A program made the translations under genes and the position numbers. The notes beneath the pieces are model-generated. The model was not told the DNA's origin and did no database searches. It saw only the letters and a list, made by a program, of their open reading frames with translations. A stretch of DNA of 64,000 nucleotides from Serratia rhizosphaerae (GTDB lineage Bacteria > Pseudomonadota > Gammaproteobacteria > Enterobacterales > Enterobacteriaceae), in contig NZ_CP041764.1 of assembly GCF_009817885.1 (NCBI RefSeq), positions 5,034,053 through 5,098,052 of the forward strand, read 5' to 3'. Shown piece after piece: positions 7,463 to 16,197 of this stretch (position 1 is its first letter; every line of letters begins with the position of its first letter).

Positions 7463-9850
7463 TCAATCCCTCAAGGATGCTTGGAATCGCTGTTTTAGCG
7501 CCTCTACGCATTTTGCAACGGTAGCGGCGATCTCCTCTTCTTCCAGTGTACGGGCGGTATCCTGCAATACCAGACTGATAGCCAGGCTCTTATAACCCTC
7601 TGCTACGCCCTTGCCGCGGTACACATCAAACAAGTTTACGCCAACTATCTGATTTGCGCCAACTTTCTTACACTCCGCCAAAATATCTTCTGCCGGTACG
7701 TTTTCTGCCACCAGAACGGCGATATCACGACGGTTTGCCGGGAAGCGAGAAATCTCCCGCGCCTGAGGCACGACGCGGCTTGCGACCTTATCCCACTCCA
7801 GTTCAAACACCACGGTGCGACCGTTAAGATCCAGTTTACGCTCAAGTTCCGGATGCACCACACCGATGAAACCGATGCGTTCACCGTGTAAATAAATGGC
7901 CGCACTCTGCCCCGGGTGTAACGCCGGATTGGCCTCCGCCTTGAACTGAATCTCGGATAATTTACCGGTCAGCTCCAGGACAGATTCCAGATCCCCTTTT
8001 AAATCATAGAAGTCCACCGGCTTTCTTGCCAGATCCCAGTGTTCATCGTGAGTATGGCCGGCAATCACGCCCGCCAGCATGACATCCTGACGGATACCCA
8101 GATCTGCTGAACTATCAGGGACAAAGCGCAGGCCGCTTTCGAACAGGCGCAGGCGCGTCTGCTGACGGTTCTGGTTGTACACCACCGCCGACAGCAGGCC
8201 GGTCCACAGCGACAGACGCATCGCCGACATCTCAACCGAGATCGGGCTTGGCAGGATCAACGCCTCTTCGTTCGGGTGCAGCAGCGCCTGAACTTTAGGA
8301 TCGACAAAGCTGTAGGTGATCGCTTCCTGGAAGCCGTGATCGACCAGCAGGGTTTTCACACGCTTCAGCGTCAGATCGGCCTCACGATGCTGGGTCATCA
8401 CCAGATCGGCGCGCACCGGCACGTCAGGAATATTGTTGTAGCCGTAGACGCGGGCCACTTCTTCCACCAGATCTTCTTCGATTTCCATATCGAAACGCCA
8501 GCTCGGCGCCACCGCCTGCCAGTCGTCGCCCTGCTCGGTCACTTCGCAGCCCAGACGACGCAGAATATCGCTCACCTGTTCGCTCGGCACCACGTGGCCG
8601 ATCAGACGATCCAGCTTCTCACGGCGCAGCGTGATGGTCGCGCGCTGCGGCAGTTCGCCTTCGTGCGTCACATCAATCACCGGGCCGGCCTGGCCGCCGC
8701 AGATATCCAGCAGCAGGCGGGTGGCGCGTTCCATCGCCTGGTACTGCATCGCCGGATCCACGCCGCGCTCGTAGCGGTGGGAAGCATCGGTATGCAAACC
8801 GTGACGACGCGCGCGGCCGGTAATCGCCAACGGGCTGAAGAATGCGCACTCCAGCAGCACGTCCTGCGTCTCTTGGTTCACGCCGGAATGTTCGCCGCCG
8901 AAGATACCGCCCATCGCCAGCGCCTGTTTGTCATCGGCGATCACCAGGGTATCGGCCTGCAGTTTGGCTTCGTTGCCGTCCAGCAGCGTAATGGTTTCCC
9001 CTTCGTTCGCCATCCGCACATTGATGCCGCCGCTGATGCGGTTCAGGTCGAAGGCGTGCATCGGCTGGCCCAGCTCCATCAGCACGTAGTTGGTGATGTC
9101 CACCACCGCATCAATGGAGCGGATGCCGCAGCGACGCAGTTTTTCACGCAGCCACAGCGGGCTTGGCGCTTTAACGTTGATGCCTTTCACCACGCGGCCC
9201 AGGTAACGCGGACACGCCTGCGGCGCACAAACGCGGATCGGCAGGGTATCGTCGATGGTGGCGGCAACCGGCGTCATATCCGGCACGTTCAGCGCCAGCT
9301 GGTTCAGAACGCCGACGTCGCGCGCCACGCCGATAATGCCCAGGCAGTCGGCACGGTTCGGCGTTACGCTGATTTCGATCGCGTTATCGTCCAGCTTCAG
9401 GTATTCGCGGATATTAGTGCCTACCGGCGCATCCGCCGGCAGTTCGATAATGCCGTCATGATCGTCGGAAACGCCCAGCTCGGAGAAGGAGCACAGCATG
9501 CCTTCGGACGGTTCGCCGCGCAGCTTCGCCGCCTTGATTTTAAAATCGCCCGGCAGCACCGCACCCACGGTCGCGACCGCCACTTTCAGGCCGGCACGGC
9601 AGTTCGGTGCGCCGCAAACGATGTCCAGCAGGCGCTCGCCGCCGACGTTAACCTTGGTGACGCGCAGTTTATCGGCGTTAGGGTGCTGGCCGCATTCGAC
9701 CACCTCGCCCACCACCACGCCGGTAAACGCGCCGGCAACCGGTTCCACGCCGTCCACTTCCAGGCCGGCCATGGTGATTTGTTCGGATAATGCTTCGCTG
9801 CTGATGGCCGGGTTTACCCACTCGCGCAACCAGAGTTCACTGAATTTCAT
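7463..9850 (-). CDS. pheT: Phenylalanine--tRNA ligase beta subunit
   Basis: A 795-residue subunit of the alpha2-beta2 synthetase, the same length as E. coli PheT. The N-terminal EMAP-like OB fold (about 39-148, with GQHPNADKLRVTKVN) binds tRNA. The central B3/B4 module edits mischarged tyrosine, B5 follows, and the C-terminal anticodon-binding FDX-ACB domain covers about the last 90 residues (SRFPANRRDIAVLV). It starts 14 bases after the pheS stop. Confidence 0.98.
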   Translation of the reverse strand: MKFSELWLREWVNPAISSEALSEQITMAGLEVDGVEPVAGAFTGVVVGEVVECGQHPNADKLRVTKVNVGGERLLDIVCGAPNCRAGLKVAVATVGAVLPGDFKIKAAKLRGEPSEGMLCSFSELGVSDDHDGIIELPADAPVGTNIREYLKLDDNAIEISVTPNRADCLGIIGVARDVGVLNQLALNVPDMTPVAATIDDTLPIRVCAPQACPRYLGRVVKGINVKAPSPLWLREKLRRCGIRSIDAVVDITNYVLMELGQPMHAFDLNRISGGINVRMANEGETITLLDGNEAKLQADTLVIADDKQALAMGGIFGGEHSGVNQETQDVLLECAFFSPLAITGRARRHGLHTDASHRYERGVDPAMQYQAMERATRLLLDICGGQAGPVIDVTHEGELPQRATITLRREKLDRLIGHVVPSEQVSDILRRLGCEVTEQGDDWQAVAPSWRFDMEIEEDLVEEVARVYGYNNIPDVPVRADLVMTQHREADLTLKRVKTLLVDHGFQEAITYSFVDPKVQALLHPNEEALILPSPISVEMSAMRLSLWTGLLSAVVYNQNRQQTRLRLFESGLRFVPDSSADLGIRQDVMLAGVIAGHTHDEHWDLARKPVDFYDLKGDLESVLELTGKLSEIQFKAEANPALHPGQSAAIYLHGERIGFIGVVHPELERKLDLNGRTVVFELEWDKVASRVVPQAREISRFPANRRDIAVLVAENVPAEDILAECKKVGANQIVGVNLFDVYRGKGVAEGYKSLAISLVLQDTARTLEEEEIAATVAKCVEALKQRFQASLRD

Positions 9851-9864
9851 GTGATATTCCCGCC

Positions 9865-10848
9865 TTACTTAAACTGTTTGAGGAAACGCAGATCGTTTTC
9901 GAAGAATGCGCGCAGATCGGTCACGCCGTAGCGCAGCATCGTCAGACGCTCCATGCCCATGCCGAAGGCGAAGCCGGAATACACTTCAGGATCGATGCCC
10001 ACGTTGCGCAATACGTTCGGGTGCACCATGCCGCAGCCCAGTACTTCCAGCCATTTGCCGTTTTTGCCCATCACGTCGACTTCGGCGGAAGGCTCGGTGA
10101 ACGGGAAGTAAGACGGACGGAAGCGCACCTGCAGATCTTCTTCAAAGAAGTTGTTCAGGAAGTCGTGCAGCGTGCCCTTCAGGTTGGTGAAGCTGATGTC
10201 TTTGTCGACGATCAGGCCTTCCATCTGGTGGAACATCGGCGTGTGGGTCTGGTCATAGTCGTTACGGTAGACGCGGCCCGGCGCGATGATGCGGATCGGC
10301 GGCTGCTGGTTTTTCATGGTGCGGATCTGCACGCCGGAGGTCTGAGTGCGCAGCAGGCGCTTGGCGTCGAACCAGAAGGTGTCGTGGTCAGCGCGCGCCG
10401 GGTGATGACCCGGGATATTCAGCGCATCGAAGTTATGGTAGTCATCTTCGATTTCCGGGCCGGTCGCCACGGAGAAGCCCAGCTCGCCGAAGAAGGTTTC
10501 AATGCGGTCAATGGTGCGGGTAACCGGGTGCAGGCCACCGTTTTCCATGCGGCGACCCGGCAGGGAAACGTCGATGGTTTCTGCCGCCAGACGCTCGTTC
10601 AGCGCCGCGGTTTCCAGCGCGTTTTTACGTGCGTTAAGCGCTTCCTGAACCTGCTGTTTCGCCTGGTTGATCACCGCCCCTGCGGCCGGACGTTCTTCCG
10701 CCGGCAGTTCACGCAGCGACTGCATCTGCAGGGTAAAATGGCCTTTTTTGCCTAAATATTCGACGCGCACCAAATCTAACGCGGCAACATCCTGGGCATC
10801 TTCTACGGCTGCCTTGGCATTGGCAACCAGCTCTGCGAGATGTGGCAT
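9865..10848 (-). CDS. pheS: Phenylalanine--tRNA ligase alpha subunit
   Basis: A 327-residue catalytic subunit, the same length as E. coli PheS. After an N-terminal coiled coil it has the class II core: motif 1 near HPVTRTIDRIETFF, motif 2 with FHQMEGLIVD, and motif 3 GFAFGMGMERLTMLRYGV. It charges tRNA-Phe with phenylalanine in the cytoplasm. Expression is attenuated through the pheM leader and terminator upstream (10990-11106). Confidence 0.98.
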   Translation of the reverse strand: MPHLAELVANAKAAVEDAQDVAALDLVRVEYLGKKGHFTLQMQSLRELPAEERPAAGAVINQAKQQVQEALNARKNALETAALNERLAAETIDVSLPGRRMENGGLHPVTRTIDRIETFFGELGFSVATGPEIEDDYHNFDALNIPGHHPARADHDTFWFDAKRLLRTQTSGVQIRTMKNQQPPIRIIAPGRVYRNDYDQTHTPMFHQMEGLIVDKDISFTNLKGTLHDFLNNFFEEDLQVRFRPSYFPFTEPSAEVDVMGKNGKWLEVLGCGMVHPNVLRNVGIDPEVYSGFAFGMGMERLTMLRYGVTDLRAFFENDLRFLKQFK

Positions 10849-10989
10849 TGCTTTCCTCTTCCTCTGGCCGGTGTGGCCCGCTAAATAGTCGTTAAGGGAT
10901 TACCGTTTAATAATACCTTGATAAATAAGTAGTTATCTATCTTTTCGTTCGCCTTTTGGGCAAAAAATACGTTTTCTTTCGCCCTAAAC

Positions 10990-11015
10990 AAAAAAAGCCT
11001 CCACAGGGGAGGCTT
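10990..11015 (-). terminator. pheST attenuator terminator
   Basis: On the minus strand GCCTCC and GGAGGC form a 6-bp stem followed by TTTTTTT. A second GGAGGC lies upstream, just after the pheM stop, and can pair with the same GCCTCC to form an antiterminator. This is the classic attenuator layout between pheM and pheS. Confidence 0.9.
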
Positions 11016-11061
11016 AGGCGCTACTTTCCGTTTCTTTTCTTACGCGCAAAGCCTCCTGAAA

Positions 11062-11106
11062 TCAGGCGCTAAAGTAAAAAAAGAAACGGAAAATAGCAGC
11101 GTGCAT
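11062..11106 (-). CDS. pheM: PheM, phenylalanyl-tRNA synthetase operon leader peptide
   Basis: A 14-codon leader, [14 protein letters not shown], with five Phe codons among the last ten residues (E. coli has [14 protein letters not shown]). Ribosome stalling at these Phe codons when charged tRNA-Phe is scarce favours the antiterminator. The DNA encoding the Phe run (CCGTTTCTTTTTTTAC) can pair with a segment after the stop at 15 of 16 positions, forming the protector hairpin. It stops at TGA 11062-11064, about 50 bases before the attenuator stem. Confidence 0.93.
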   Translation of the reverse strand: [14 protein letters not shown]

Positions 11107-11191
11107 GCTTGCATTACCTTGTTGGTTGCGGTTTGACCACATTGATAAAACGGCGCTCAATAAAAGTCAACACCTGCCCGGCGGGCAACGA

Positions 11192-11217
11192 TTAAAAGAG
11201 GGAGCAAGCTCCCTCTT
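11192..11217 (-). terminator. Stem-loop after rplT
   Basis: AAGAGGGAGC and GCTCCCTCTT form a near-perfect 10-bp hairpin, followed on the minus strand by TTAAT. It ends or partly ends the infC-rpmI-rplT transcript before pheM. Some read-through into pheM-pheS is known in E. coli. Confidence 0.7.
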
Positions 11218-11225
11218 CCACTGAC

Positions 11226-11582
11226 TTACGCCAGAGCTGCTTTCGCTTTTTCAACCAGTGCGCCAAAGGCCACTTTGTCGAATACGGCGATGTCAGCCAG
11301 GATCTTACGGTCAATTTCAATAGAGGCTTTTTTCAGGCCGTTAATGAACTTGCTGTAAGACAGACCGTTCTGACGAGCAGCTGCGTTGATACGTGCAATC
11401 CACAGCTGACGGAACTGACGCTTACGCTGACGACGGTCGCGGTAAGCATACTGACCTGCTTTGATTACTGCCTGGAAGGCAACACGATATACGCGCGAAC
11501 GGGCACCGTAGTAGCCTTTCGCCTGCTTCATGATTTTCTTGTGACGTGCGCGTGCAATTACACCACGTTTTACGCGAGCCAT
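11226..11582 (-). CDS. rplT: 50S ribosomal protein L20
   Basis: A 118-residue 23S rRNA-binding protein and early assembly factor of the large subunit. It starts MARVKRGVIARARHKK and has the long basic N-terminal extension and globular LWIARINAAARQNGLSYS region of the family. In enterics L20 also represses its own operon by binding leader RNA upstream of rpmI. It lies 43 bases downstream of rpmI. Confidence 0.98.
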   Translation of the reverse strand: MARVKRGVIARARHKKIMKQAKGYYGARSRVYRVAFQAVIKAGQYAYRDRRQRKRQFRQLWIARINAAARQNGLSYSKFINGLKKASIEIDRKILADIAVFDKVAFGALVEKAKAALA

Positions 11583-11625
11583 ATGCTCTCTCCTAAAGTC
11601 TTATTCTTGAATCAAAAAATGTGGC

Positions 11626-11823
11626 TTATGCGTACGGCAGGCACGCGGTAACCAGGACCAGATCGTTTTTAGACACCATGCCTTTCGGACGCAGGTGACG
11701 TTTACGCTTGGTTGCTTTTTTGGTCAGAATATGACGCAGGTTAGCATGTTTACGCTTAAAACCACCGCTGCCGGTTTTTTTGAAGCGCTTGGCTGCACCA
11801 CGTACAGTTTTAATTTTTGGCAT
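11626..11823 (-). CDS. rpmI: 50S ribosomal protein L35
   Basis: A 65-residue basic ribosomal protein: MPKIKTVRGAAKRFKKTGSG at the start and the conserved NLRHILTKKATKRKRHLRP in the middle. The ATG at 11823 aligns with E. coli; five in-frame residues upstream are not conserved. It is cotranscribed with infC and rplT and is repressed by L20 in related bacteria. Confidence 0.98.
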   Translation of the reverse strand: MPKIKTVRGAAKRFKKTGSGGFKRKHANLRHILTKKATKRKRHLRPKGMVSKNDLVLVTACLPYA

Positions 11824-11875
11824 TTTAATTAAATCCACTTCGCATTGTTAAACAACGAATCAGTGAGGCGAATAA

Positions 11876-11905
11876 AACCCACACAACGCAAGCGCTGCGC
11901 GGGTT
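11876..11905 (-). promoter_or_regulatory. Candidate L20 translational operator hairpin in the rpmI leader
   Basis: In the infC-rpmI gap the minus strand has outer arms AACCC and GGGTT with inner arms CGCA and TGCG. This structured leader is where L20 binds in E. coli to repress rpmI-rplT. The precise site here is inferred from position and pairing, not demonstrated. Confidence 0.45.
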
Positions 11906-11921
11906 CGATTACTTGGAAGCC

Positions 11922-12473
11922 TTACTGTTTCTTCTTGGGTGCGAGCACCATGATCATCTGACGGCCTTCGATCTTCGTAGGGAAGGATTCGACCACTGCC
12001 AGTTCCATATCTTCACACAGGTCTTTACGGACGCGGTTAAGCACTTCCATGCCGATCTGCTGGTGCGCCATCTCACGCCCGCGGAAACGCAGGGTGATTT
12101 TGGCTTTATCGCCATCTTCCAGAAAGCGAATCAGGTTGCGTAGTTTGACCTGATAGTCGCCATCATCGGTACCAGGCCGGAATTTGATTTCCTTGACCTG
12201 AATAACTTTTTGCTTCTTCTTCTGCTCTTTCGTCGACTTGCTCTTCTCGTAGAGGAATTTGCCGTAATCCATGATTCGGCAAACCGGCGGTTCGGCATTA
12301 GGACTGATCTCGACTAGATCGACGCCAGCTTCCTCAGCCTTTTCAAGAGCTTCTCTCAGACTGACAATACCAATCTGCTCGCCATCCAAACCTGTCAAGC
12401 GAACCTCTTGGGCGCGAATCTCTCCGTTGATGCGATTAGGGCGCGCCGGTTGAACTCGTTTTCCGCCTTTAAT
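11922..12473 (-). CDS. infC: Translation initiation factor IF-3
   Basis: A 183-residue factor that binds the 30S subunit and checks initiator codon pairing. I start it at the rare ATT codon at 12473: AGGA lies about six bases upstream, and translation gives MKGGKRVQPARPNRINGE, matching E. coli IF-3. An internal Met further in would remove the conserved N-terminal domain. The C-terminal domain includes FRGREMAHQQIGMEVLNRV. A three-residue insertion (near RKDLCEDME) makes it longer than the 180-residue E. coli protein. The start lies 3 bases after the thrS stop. The ATT start permits autoregulation. Confidence 0.97.
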   Translation of the reverse strand: MKGGKRVQPARPNRINGEIRAQEVRLTGLDGEQIGIVSLREALEKAEEAGVDLVEISPNAEPPVCRIMDYGKFLYEKSKSTKEQKKKQKVIQVKEIKFRPGTDDGDYQVKLRNLIRFLEDGDKAKITLRFRGREMAHQQIGMEVLNRVRKDLCEDMELAVVESFPTKIEGRQMIMVLAPKKKQ

Positions 12474-12476
12474 ACT

Positions 12477-14405
12477 TTATTCCTCCAGTTGATGAAGACT
12501 ACGGCTGCGAATCTCGTGCAGCAGCTTGTCTACGACTTCACTTACGTCCAGGCTTCCCAGGTCTTTGCCACGGCGGGTACGAACGGCAACTTTGCCTGCT
12601 TCGACCTCTTTATCACCGCACACCAGCATATAGGGAACCCGACGTAAAGTATGTTCGCGAATTTTAAAGCCAATCTTCTCATTTCTCAAGTCCGCTTTAA
12701 CACGAATGCCTGCATCTTGCAGTTTTTTGGTTAATTGCTGGACGTAATCAGACTGACCGTCGGTGATATTCATCACCACCACCTGCACAGGGGCGATCCA
12801 GGTTGGGTAGAACCCGGCGTACTCCTCGGTCAGAATACCGATGAAGCGCTCCATGGAGCCCAGAATTGCGCGGTGAATCATTACCGGCACCACGCGTTCG
12901 TTGTTTTCGCCAACGTACGAAGCGCCTAAACGGCCCGGTAAGAAGAAATCGAGCTGCACGGTACCACATTGCCATGCACGATCCAAACAATCATGCAGAG
13001 TAAATTCAATTTTTGGTCCGTAAAACGCGCCCTCACCCGGCTGATATTCAAACGGAATGCCGTTTTCAGTCAGCGCGGCCGCCAGGTCGTCTTCCGCTCG
13101 GGTCCACATTTCGTCGGTGCCGATGCGTTTCTCCGGACGGGTGGATAATTTCACCGCGATCTTGTCGAAACCAAAGGTGCCGTACATATCGTAGACCATC
13201 TTGATGCAGTCGTTCACTTCGGCGCGCACCTGATCTTCGGTACAGAAGATGTGGGCGTCGTCCTGGGTGAAACCGCGCACGCGCATCAGGCCGTGCAGCG
13301 AGCCGGACGGCTCATTGCGGTGGCAGCTGCCGAACTCGCCCATACGCAGCGGCAGGTCGCGGTAGGACTTCAGGCCCTGATTGAAGATCTGCACGTGGCC
13401 CGGGCAGTTCATCGGCTTGATGCAGTATTCACGGTTCTCCGAAGAGGTGGTGAACATTGCGTCCTTATAGTTATCCCAGTGGCCGGTTTTTTCCCACAGC
13501 ACGCGGTCCATCATAAACGGACCTTTCACTTCCTGGTACTGGTACTCTTTGAGCTTCACGCGCACAAAGGCTTCCAGCTCGCGGAAAATCGTCCAGCCGT
13601 CGTTATGCCAGAACACCATGCCCGGCGCCTCTTCCTGCATGTGATACAGGTCGAGCTGCTTGCCGATTTTACGGTGGTCGCGCTTGGCCGCTTCTTCCAG
13701 ACGCTTCAGGTAGGCGTTCAGCTGCTTTTTATCCGCCCAGGCGGTACCGTAGACGCGCTGCAGCATTTTATTCTTGCTGTCGCCGCGCCAGTAAGCGCCG
13801 GAGGTTTTCTGCAGTTTGAAGTGGTGGCAGAAACGCATGTTCGGCACGTGCGGACCGCGGCACATGTCGATGTATTCTTCGTGGTGATACAGGCCCGGAT
13901 GGTCATCGCGGCTGATGTTCTCATCCAGAATCGCCACTTTGTAGCTTTCGCCGCGGGCGGCGAAGGTGTCGCGGGCTTCTTGCCAGCTGACCTTTTTCTT
14001 GATGACGTCATAATCCTTGTCGGCCAACTCATGCATCCGCTTTTCCAGCAGATCCAGGTCTTCCTGCGTCAGGGTATGGTCCAGATCAACGTCATAGTAG
14101 AAACCGTTGTCGATCACCGGGCCGATGGCCATTTTGGTGTCCGGCCACAGCTGTTTGATAGCATGACCCAGCAGGTGCGCGCAGGAGTGGCGCAGAATCT
14201 CCAGCCCCTCTTCGTCTTTGGCGGTAATAATCGCCAGTTGCGCATCGGACTCGATCAGATCGCAGGCGTCGACCAGCTCGCCGTTCACACGGCCGGCAAT
14301 ACAGGCTTTCGCCAGGCCAGGGCCGATATCGCGGGCAACGTCCAGGGGGGATACGGCGTGGTCGTAATGACGCTGACTGCCGTCAGGAAGCGTAATAACA
14401 GGCAT
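12477..14405 (-). CDS. thrS: Threonine--tRNA ligase
   Basis: A 642-residue class II synthetase, the same length as E. coli ThrS. It has an N-terminal TGS domain, the editing domain with HSCAHLLGHA (residues about 73-77) and MCRGPHVP, a zinc-binding catalytic core (NCPGH, with Cys and His ligands) and a C-terminal anticodon domain (VQVVVMNITDGQ). The ATG at 14405 gives MPVITLPDGS, matching the family; the upstream in-frame residues belong to the regulatory leader. ThrS represses its own translation by binding a tRNA-like operator, visible at 14428-14551. Confidence 0.98.
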   Translation of the reverse strand: MPVITLPDGSQRHYDHAVSPLDVARDIGPGLAKACIAGRVNGELVDACDLIESDAQLAIITAKDEEGLEILRHSCAHLLGHAIKQLWPDTKMAIGPVIDNGFYYDVDLDHTLTQEDLDLLEKRMHELADKDYDVIKKKVSWQEARDTFAARGESYKVAILDENISRDDHPGLYHHEEYIDMCRGPHVPNMRFCHHFKLQKTSGAYWRGDSKNKMLQRVYGTAWADKKQLNAYLKRLEEAAKRDHRKIGKQLDLYHMQEEAPGMVFWHNDGWTIFRELEAFVRVKLKEYQYQEVKGPFMMDRVLWEKTGHWDNYKDAMFTTSSENREYCIKPMNCPGHVQIFNQGLKSYRDLPLRMGEFGSCHRNEPSGSLHGLMRVRGFTQDDAHIFCTEDQVRAEVNDCIKMVYDMYGTFGFDKIAVKLSTRPEKRIGTDEMWTRAEDDLAAALTENGIPFEYQPGEGAFYGPKIEFTLHDCLDRAWQCGTVQLDFFLPGRLGASYVGENNERVVPVMIHRAILGSMERFIGILTEEYAGFYPTWIAPVQVVVMNITDGQSDYVQQLTKKLQDAGIRVKADLRNEKIGFKIREHTLRRVPYMLVCGDKEVEAGKVAVRTRRGKDLGSLDVSEVVDKLLHEIRSRSLHQLEE

Positions 14406-14427
14406 TAATAATTCCTTATCTACAGTG

Positions 14428-14551
14428 GTGACCCACACGACAGATCACATATAGAAAAACATTTTTGTTTAACATCGATGAGTTATTGGCGCTATTTAGC
14501 TTCACTCTGCCAAATATATACACGCACCGGCACAGAATTTGCGATGTGCCG
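14428..14551 (-). promoter_or_regulatory. thrS translational operator
   Basis: On the minus strand GTGATC and GGTCAC form a 6-bp stem (14428-14448) whose loop carries CGT, the threonine anticodon mimic. A second hairpin upstream uses CGGCACA and TGTGCCG (14528-14551). This two-hairpin layout just ahead of the ribosome site matches the E. coli thrS operator, which ThrS binds like tRNA to block initiation. Confidence 0.75.
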
Positions 14552-14912
14552 CTGGTGTGACGCCATAACGGCGGACAGTGTATCACCTTGAACGGGCGAA
14601 CTTCCACCCGTGACTTTTTCGTTTTGTTAAACGCGAAAAGATAGCGTAACGACTGACTTAACGCCCCCATCAGCAAAAAAGTCCGCCCAGCAGCGCCAGG
14701 AAAACAGCAGGGAAATTAACTACCGCCGCCACAGCGGGCCTTTCAGGCAGGATAACCCCCATTCGATGATAAACGTCAGGAGTGCGCCGACAATTTAGTA
14801 ATGACGTTGGCAATTATTTCAGTCATTTTCTGGCTCATCGATGAACGCCGGCAAATACCGCCGGCCATGGCGCAACGGGAAAGCGCGGTGCCCCCCCGTT
14901 TTTCCGGTCAGG
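14552..14912. other. Intergenic region between the thrS operator and the iron-complex binding protein gene
   Basis: About 360 bases with no supported gene. It should hold the thrS promoter. A GCCGGC-containing inverted repeat lies near 14846-14870, just downstream of the 14913 stop codon, but has no T-run. Nothing else stands out. Confidence 0.5.
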
Positions 14913-16046
14913 TTACTTGCCGCCCGGTGCCTGAGCGCCAAGCACGCCCTTGCCTTCAGGCACTTCGGTAAAGTTCTTCAGGATGTCGCTGTAGGTCTGC
15001 GCCGGATCCAGCGTTTTAAACTGCGCCGGGTAAATAAACTTCGCCAGATACTCCAGCCCGACGATATTGTACGGATGGTTATAGAAGTTATGGTAGATAC
15101 CGTAGAAGCGCCCCTGTTTAACCGCGTCAATCTGGGCAAAGCCCGGGCGCTGCTTCATCCGGGTAAAGGCGTCGTCCACCTGCTTTTGCGTGACGCCGTA
15201 ACCAAACGGCACTGCGGCGTTGGTTTTTGTCGCCCACTGCGAGCCGGACACGATATACACCTGCGGCTTCATGCTGATGACTTTCTCCAGCGAAACGTCG
15301 CCGGTGGCGCCGGGCAGCAGCTCAGAACCGATATTACGCGCGCCGACCGCCTCCACCAGCCCGCCCCAACCGACGTGCGCATGGGTAAAGCAGCAGGACT
15401 CCAGGCCATTCAGCCCGGCTTTCGCTTCGATAAACACCAGCGGCTTGGGCTCAACCGCCTTGGTTTTCGCCACGATATTCTGATAGTGCTGCTGATAGAA
15501 ATCGGTGTACTGCTTGGCTTCCGGTTCACGATCCAGCGCTTCGCCCAGCAAGGTCACGCTTTTCGGCGTGTTCTCCACCGGTTTCAGCATGGTATCGATA
15601 AACAGCACCGGCACCCCCAGCGCTTTTAGTTGCTTGAGCACGCCGGTCTGTTCCAGCGAGGGTTTCGAACGCAGCTGGGCGATCATCAGGTCAGGCTGTT
15701 TGGCGATCACGCTTTCCAGATTGACCTCGCCATGGTCGCTAAAGCCCATATCGAGGATGTTATTGGCCGCCGGCCATTTGCTTTTCAGGATGTCCCAGGT
15801 TGCCCCGTCGCTCTTTTTCAGCAGGTTATTCCAGGCTACCAGCCGGCTGAACGGATCGGCGCGGTCCAGCAGCGCCAGCGTCAGAATATCACGGCCGTCC
15901 TGCACCACGACGCGCTTCGGCTCCTGCTTCAGCGTCACGCGCTGGCCGGAGGTGTCGGTTAAGGTTAACGGATATTGGGTCGCCAGGGCCTGGGCGGAGA
16001 AAACGCTGGCGCAGGCTAACACCAACGGAATAATTCGACGGGACAC
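14913..16046 (-). CDS. Periplasmic iron-complex (siderophore/heme-type) ABC substrate-binding protein
   Basis: A 377-residue protein with a Sec signal peptide (cleavage after about ALA, residue 22) and a class III periplasmic binding fold of the FecB/FepB/BtuF type: PLTLTDTSGQRVTLKQEPKRVVV, then IAKQPDLMIAQ and ISMKPQVYIVSG. An unusual ESCCFTHAHVGWGG stretch sits mid-protein. The GTG at 16046 has AAGGAG six bases upstream. No permease or ATPase gene is adjacent, so it must use a distant transporter or be an orphan. A Fur-box-like sequence lies 35 bp upstream. The ligand cannot be named from sequence. Confidence 0.75.
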   Translation of the reverse strand: MSRRIIPLVLACASVFSAQALATQYPLTLTDTSGQRVTLKQEPKRVVVQDGRDILTLALLDRADPFSRLVAWNNLLKKSDGATWDILKSKWPAANNILDMGFSDHGEVNLESVIAKQPDLMIAQLRSKPSLEQTGVLKQLKALGVPVLFIDTMLKPVENTPKSVTLLGEALDREPEAKQYTDFYQQHYQNIVAKTKAVEPKPLVFIEAKAGLNGLESCCFTHAHVGWGGLVEAVGARNIGSELLPGATGDVSLEKVISMKPQVYIVSGSQWATKTNAAVPFGYGVTQKQVDDAFTRMKQRPGFAQIDAVKQGRFYGIYHNFYNHPYNIVGLEYLAKFIYPAQFKTLDPAQTYSDILKNFTEVPEGKGVLGAQAPGGK

Positions 16047-16080
16047 ACGCTGCTCCTTAGTAAAATATCAACCAGGAAAG

Positions 16081-16099
16081 CATAATGAGAATTACTTTT
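16081..16099 (-). promoter_or_regulatory. Candidate Fur box upstream of the iron-complex binding protein
   Basis: CATAATGAGAATTACTTTT agrees with the 19-bp Fur consensus GATAATGATAATCATTATC at 13 of 19 positions. It lies 35 bp upstream of the GTG start, where Fur would block RNA polymerase. This fits an iron-uptake role for the gene. Confidence 0.6.
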
Positions 16100-16160
16100 A
16101 TTATCAAAATCCAACGCTGCTTTTCAGCGGTTGAATTGCAAACAGGTGTTAACAACCATT

Positions 16161-16193
16161 AAAAGAAACCGGCGCATCCTGCGATGCGCCGGC
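16161..16193 (-). terminator. Terminator of the SdaC-like permease gene
   Basis: CCGGCGCATC and GATGCGCCGG form a perfect 10-bp stem around CTGC, followed on the minus strand by TTTCTTTT. It lies directly after the permease stop. Confidence 0.88.
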
Positions 16194-16197
16194 GGTA

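Noticed and set aside
8276..9790. A 504-codon plus-strand open frame opposite pheT
   Set aside because: Antisense to a conserved gene, with the same skewed composition and no recognisable motif.
14846..14870. GCCGGC inverted repeat after the iron-binding protein gene as a terminator
   Set aside because: No T-run follows, and GCCGGC is a common hexamer in this high-G+C genome.
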